Positions 63,830 through 64,000 of a stretch of 64,000 bases of DNA are shown here, one piece after another. This stretch comes from UBA1672 sp046542355 (GTDB lineage Bacteria; Pseudomonadota; Alphaproteobacteria; Micavibrionales; Micavibrionaceae), in assembly GCA_046542355.1 (NCBI GenBank), contig JBKHBN010000001.1, forward strand, positions 1 through 64,000, read 5' to 3'. The notes beneath the pieces are model-generated. The model was given only the letters and a program-made list of their open reading frames with translations, was not told the DNA's origin and did not search any database. The translations under genes and the position numbers were made by a program. Each line of letters starts with the position of its first letter. Position 1 is the first letter of the stretch.

Positions 63830-63860
63830 AAAAAAGGCCGGCGATGACTCGCCGGCTTTA
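63830..63860. terminator. Bidirectional terminator between pgk and the next gene
   Basis: GCCGGCG pairs with CGCCGGC around a 6-base loop (63838-63857). On the minus strand it is followed by seven Ts, so it best serves the gene to the right; on the plus strand a weaker T tract follows, for pgk. Confidence 0.7.
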
Positions 63861-63934
63861 AAGTTTAGACAATTGGAGGTAGAAAATGTAAAAACGCAGC
63901 ACTCAGTATATACATAAAATGGTAAAACTTATCT

Positions 63935-64000
63935 TTACCCTTGTGTTTCAGGTACAATAATCTCCCGCGCAAACTCTGGCGTAATCGCTTCAAAATAAGC
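63935..64000 (-). CDS. C-terminal end of a gene running off the window
   Basis: On the minus strand an open frame enters at the window edge and ends with AYFEAITPEFAREIIVPETQG and TAA. The position just before a good terminator and the coding-like sequence suggest a real gene end. The product is not recognised from 21 residues. Confidence 0.5.
   Translation of the reverse strand, partial: AYFEAITPEFAREIIVPETQG

Noticed and set aside
1..64000. CRISPR array, prophage, toxin-antitoxin or restriction system
   Set aside because: I saw no repeat-spacer pattern, phage structural genes, or recognisable toxin, antitoxin, methylase or nuclease pair. The RHH_4 protein is alone and of a chromosomal alphaproteobacterial type.

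Overview
The window looks like chromosomal core DNA of an alphaproteobacterium of moderate to low GC. The evidence is gene content: DUF4167, the TIGR02302/DUF4175 membrane protein, RHH_4, CarD, a J-domain gene next to cobS/cobT, and the zinc-ribbon/ftsE/ftsX/ydcF/plsC/tyrA neighbourhood. All are typical of Alphaproteobacteria, and the order resembles Rhodospirillales-like or Micavibrio-like genomes. I cannot assign a genus. There is no prophage, CRISPR array or complete insertion sequence; only a short duplicated motif at the extreme left edge hints at an IS end.

Layout. 0-7.5 kb: tRNA(CAU), M17 aminopeptidase, a MurC-like ligase, an acidic lipoprotein, clpB and a DUF4167 protein. 7.7-14.6 kb (minus strand): a RodZ-like protein and lysC, then a run in which four related unknown genes (A-D) flank prfA and separate it from prmC. 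14.7-20.4 kb: ubiG, two paralogous 80-residue proteins, etfBA, a pentapeptide-repeat protein and a thioredoxin-like protein. 20.5-34.8 kb: a short LptM-like lipoprotein gene, lysA, TIGR02302, zinc ribbon, ftsEX, ydcF, a PlsC-DUF2125 fusion, tyrA, chorismate mutase, a methyltransferase, mutT and a parvulin isomerase. 35-45 kb: secA, a CorC-like protein, aroB-aroK, a small membrane protein with a large exported protein, xerD and accA. 46-54 kb: J-domain protein, cobS, cobT, hisS (carrying an in-frame palindromic element), sufE and clpX. 54-64 kb: GtrA, a DHH phosphoesterase, an adenylate-forming enzyme, an S66 peptidase, carD (with a terminator-like leader), an M48 protease, a secreted nuclease, pgk and the C-terminus of one more gene.

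Functional themes are envelope biogenesis and protein quality control (Mur ligase, RodZ, FtsEX, SecA, parvulin, M48, ClpB, ClpX), aspartate and aromatic amino-acid synthesis (lysC, lysA, aroB, aroK, chorismate mutase, tyrA) and translation termination (prfA, prmC). The best candidate for something undescribed is the divergent four-member protein family around prfA at 8.7-12.3 kb, two members of which share a 39/40-identical leader. The palindromic element inside hisS and the carD leader are the next most interesting. Promoters, terminators and many start codons were judged by eye.
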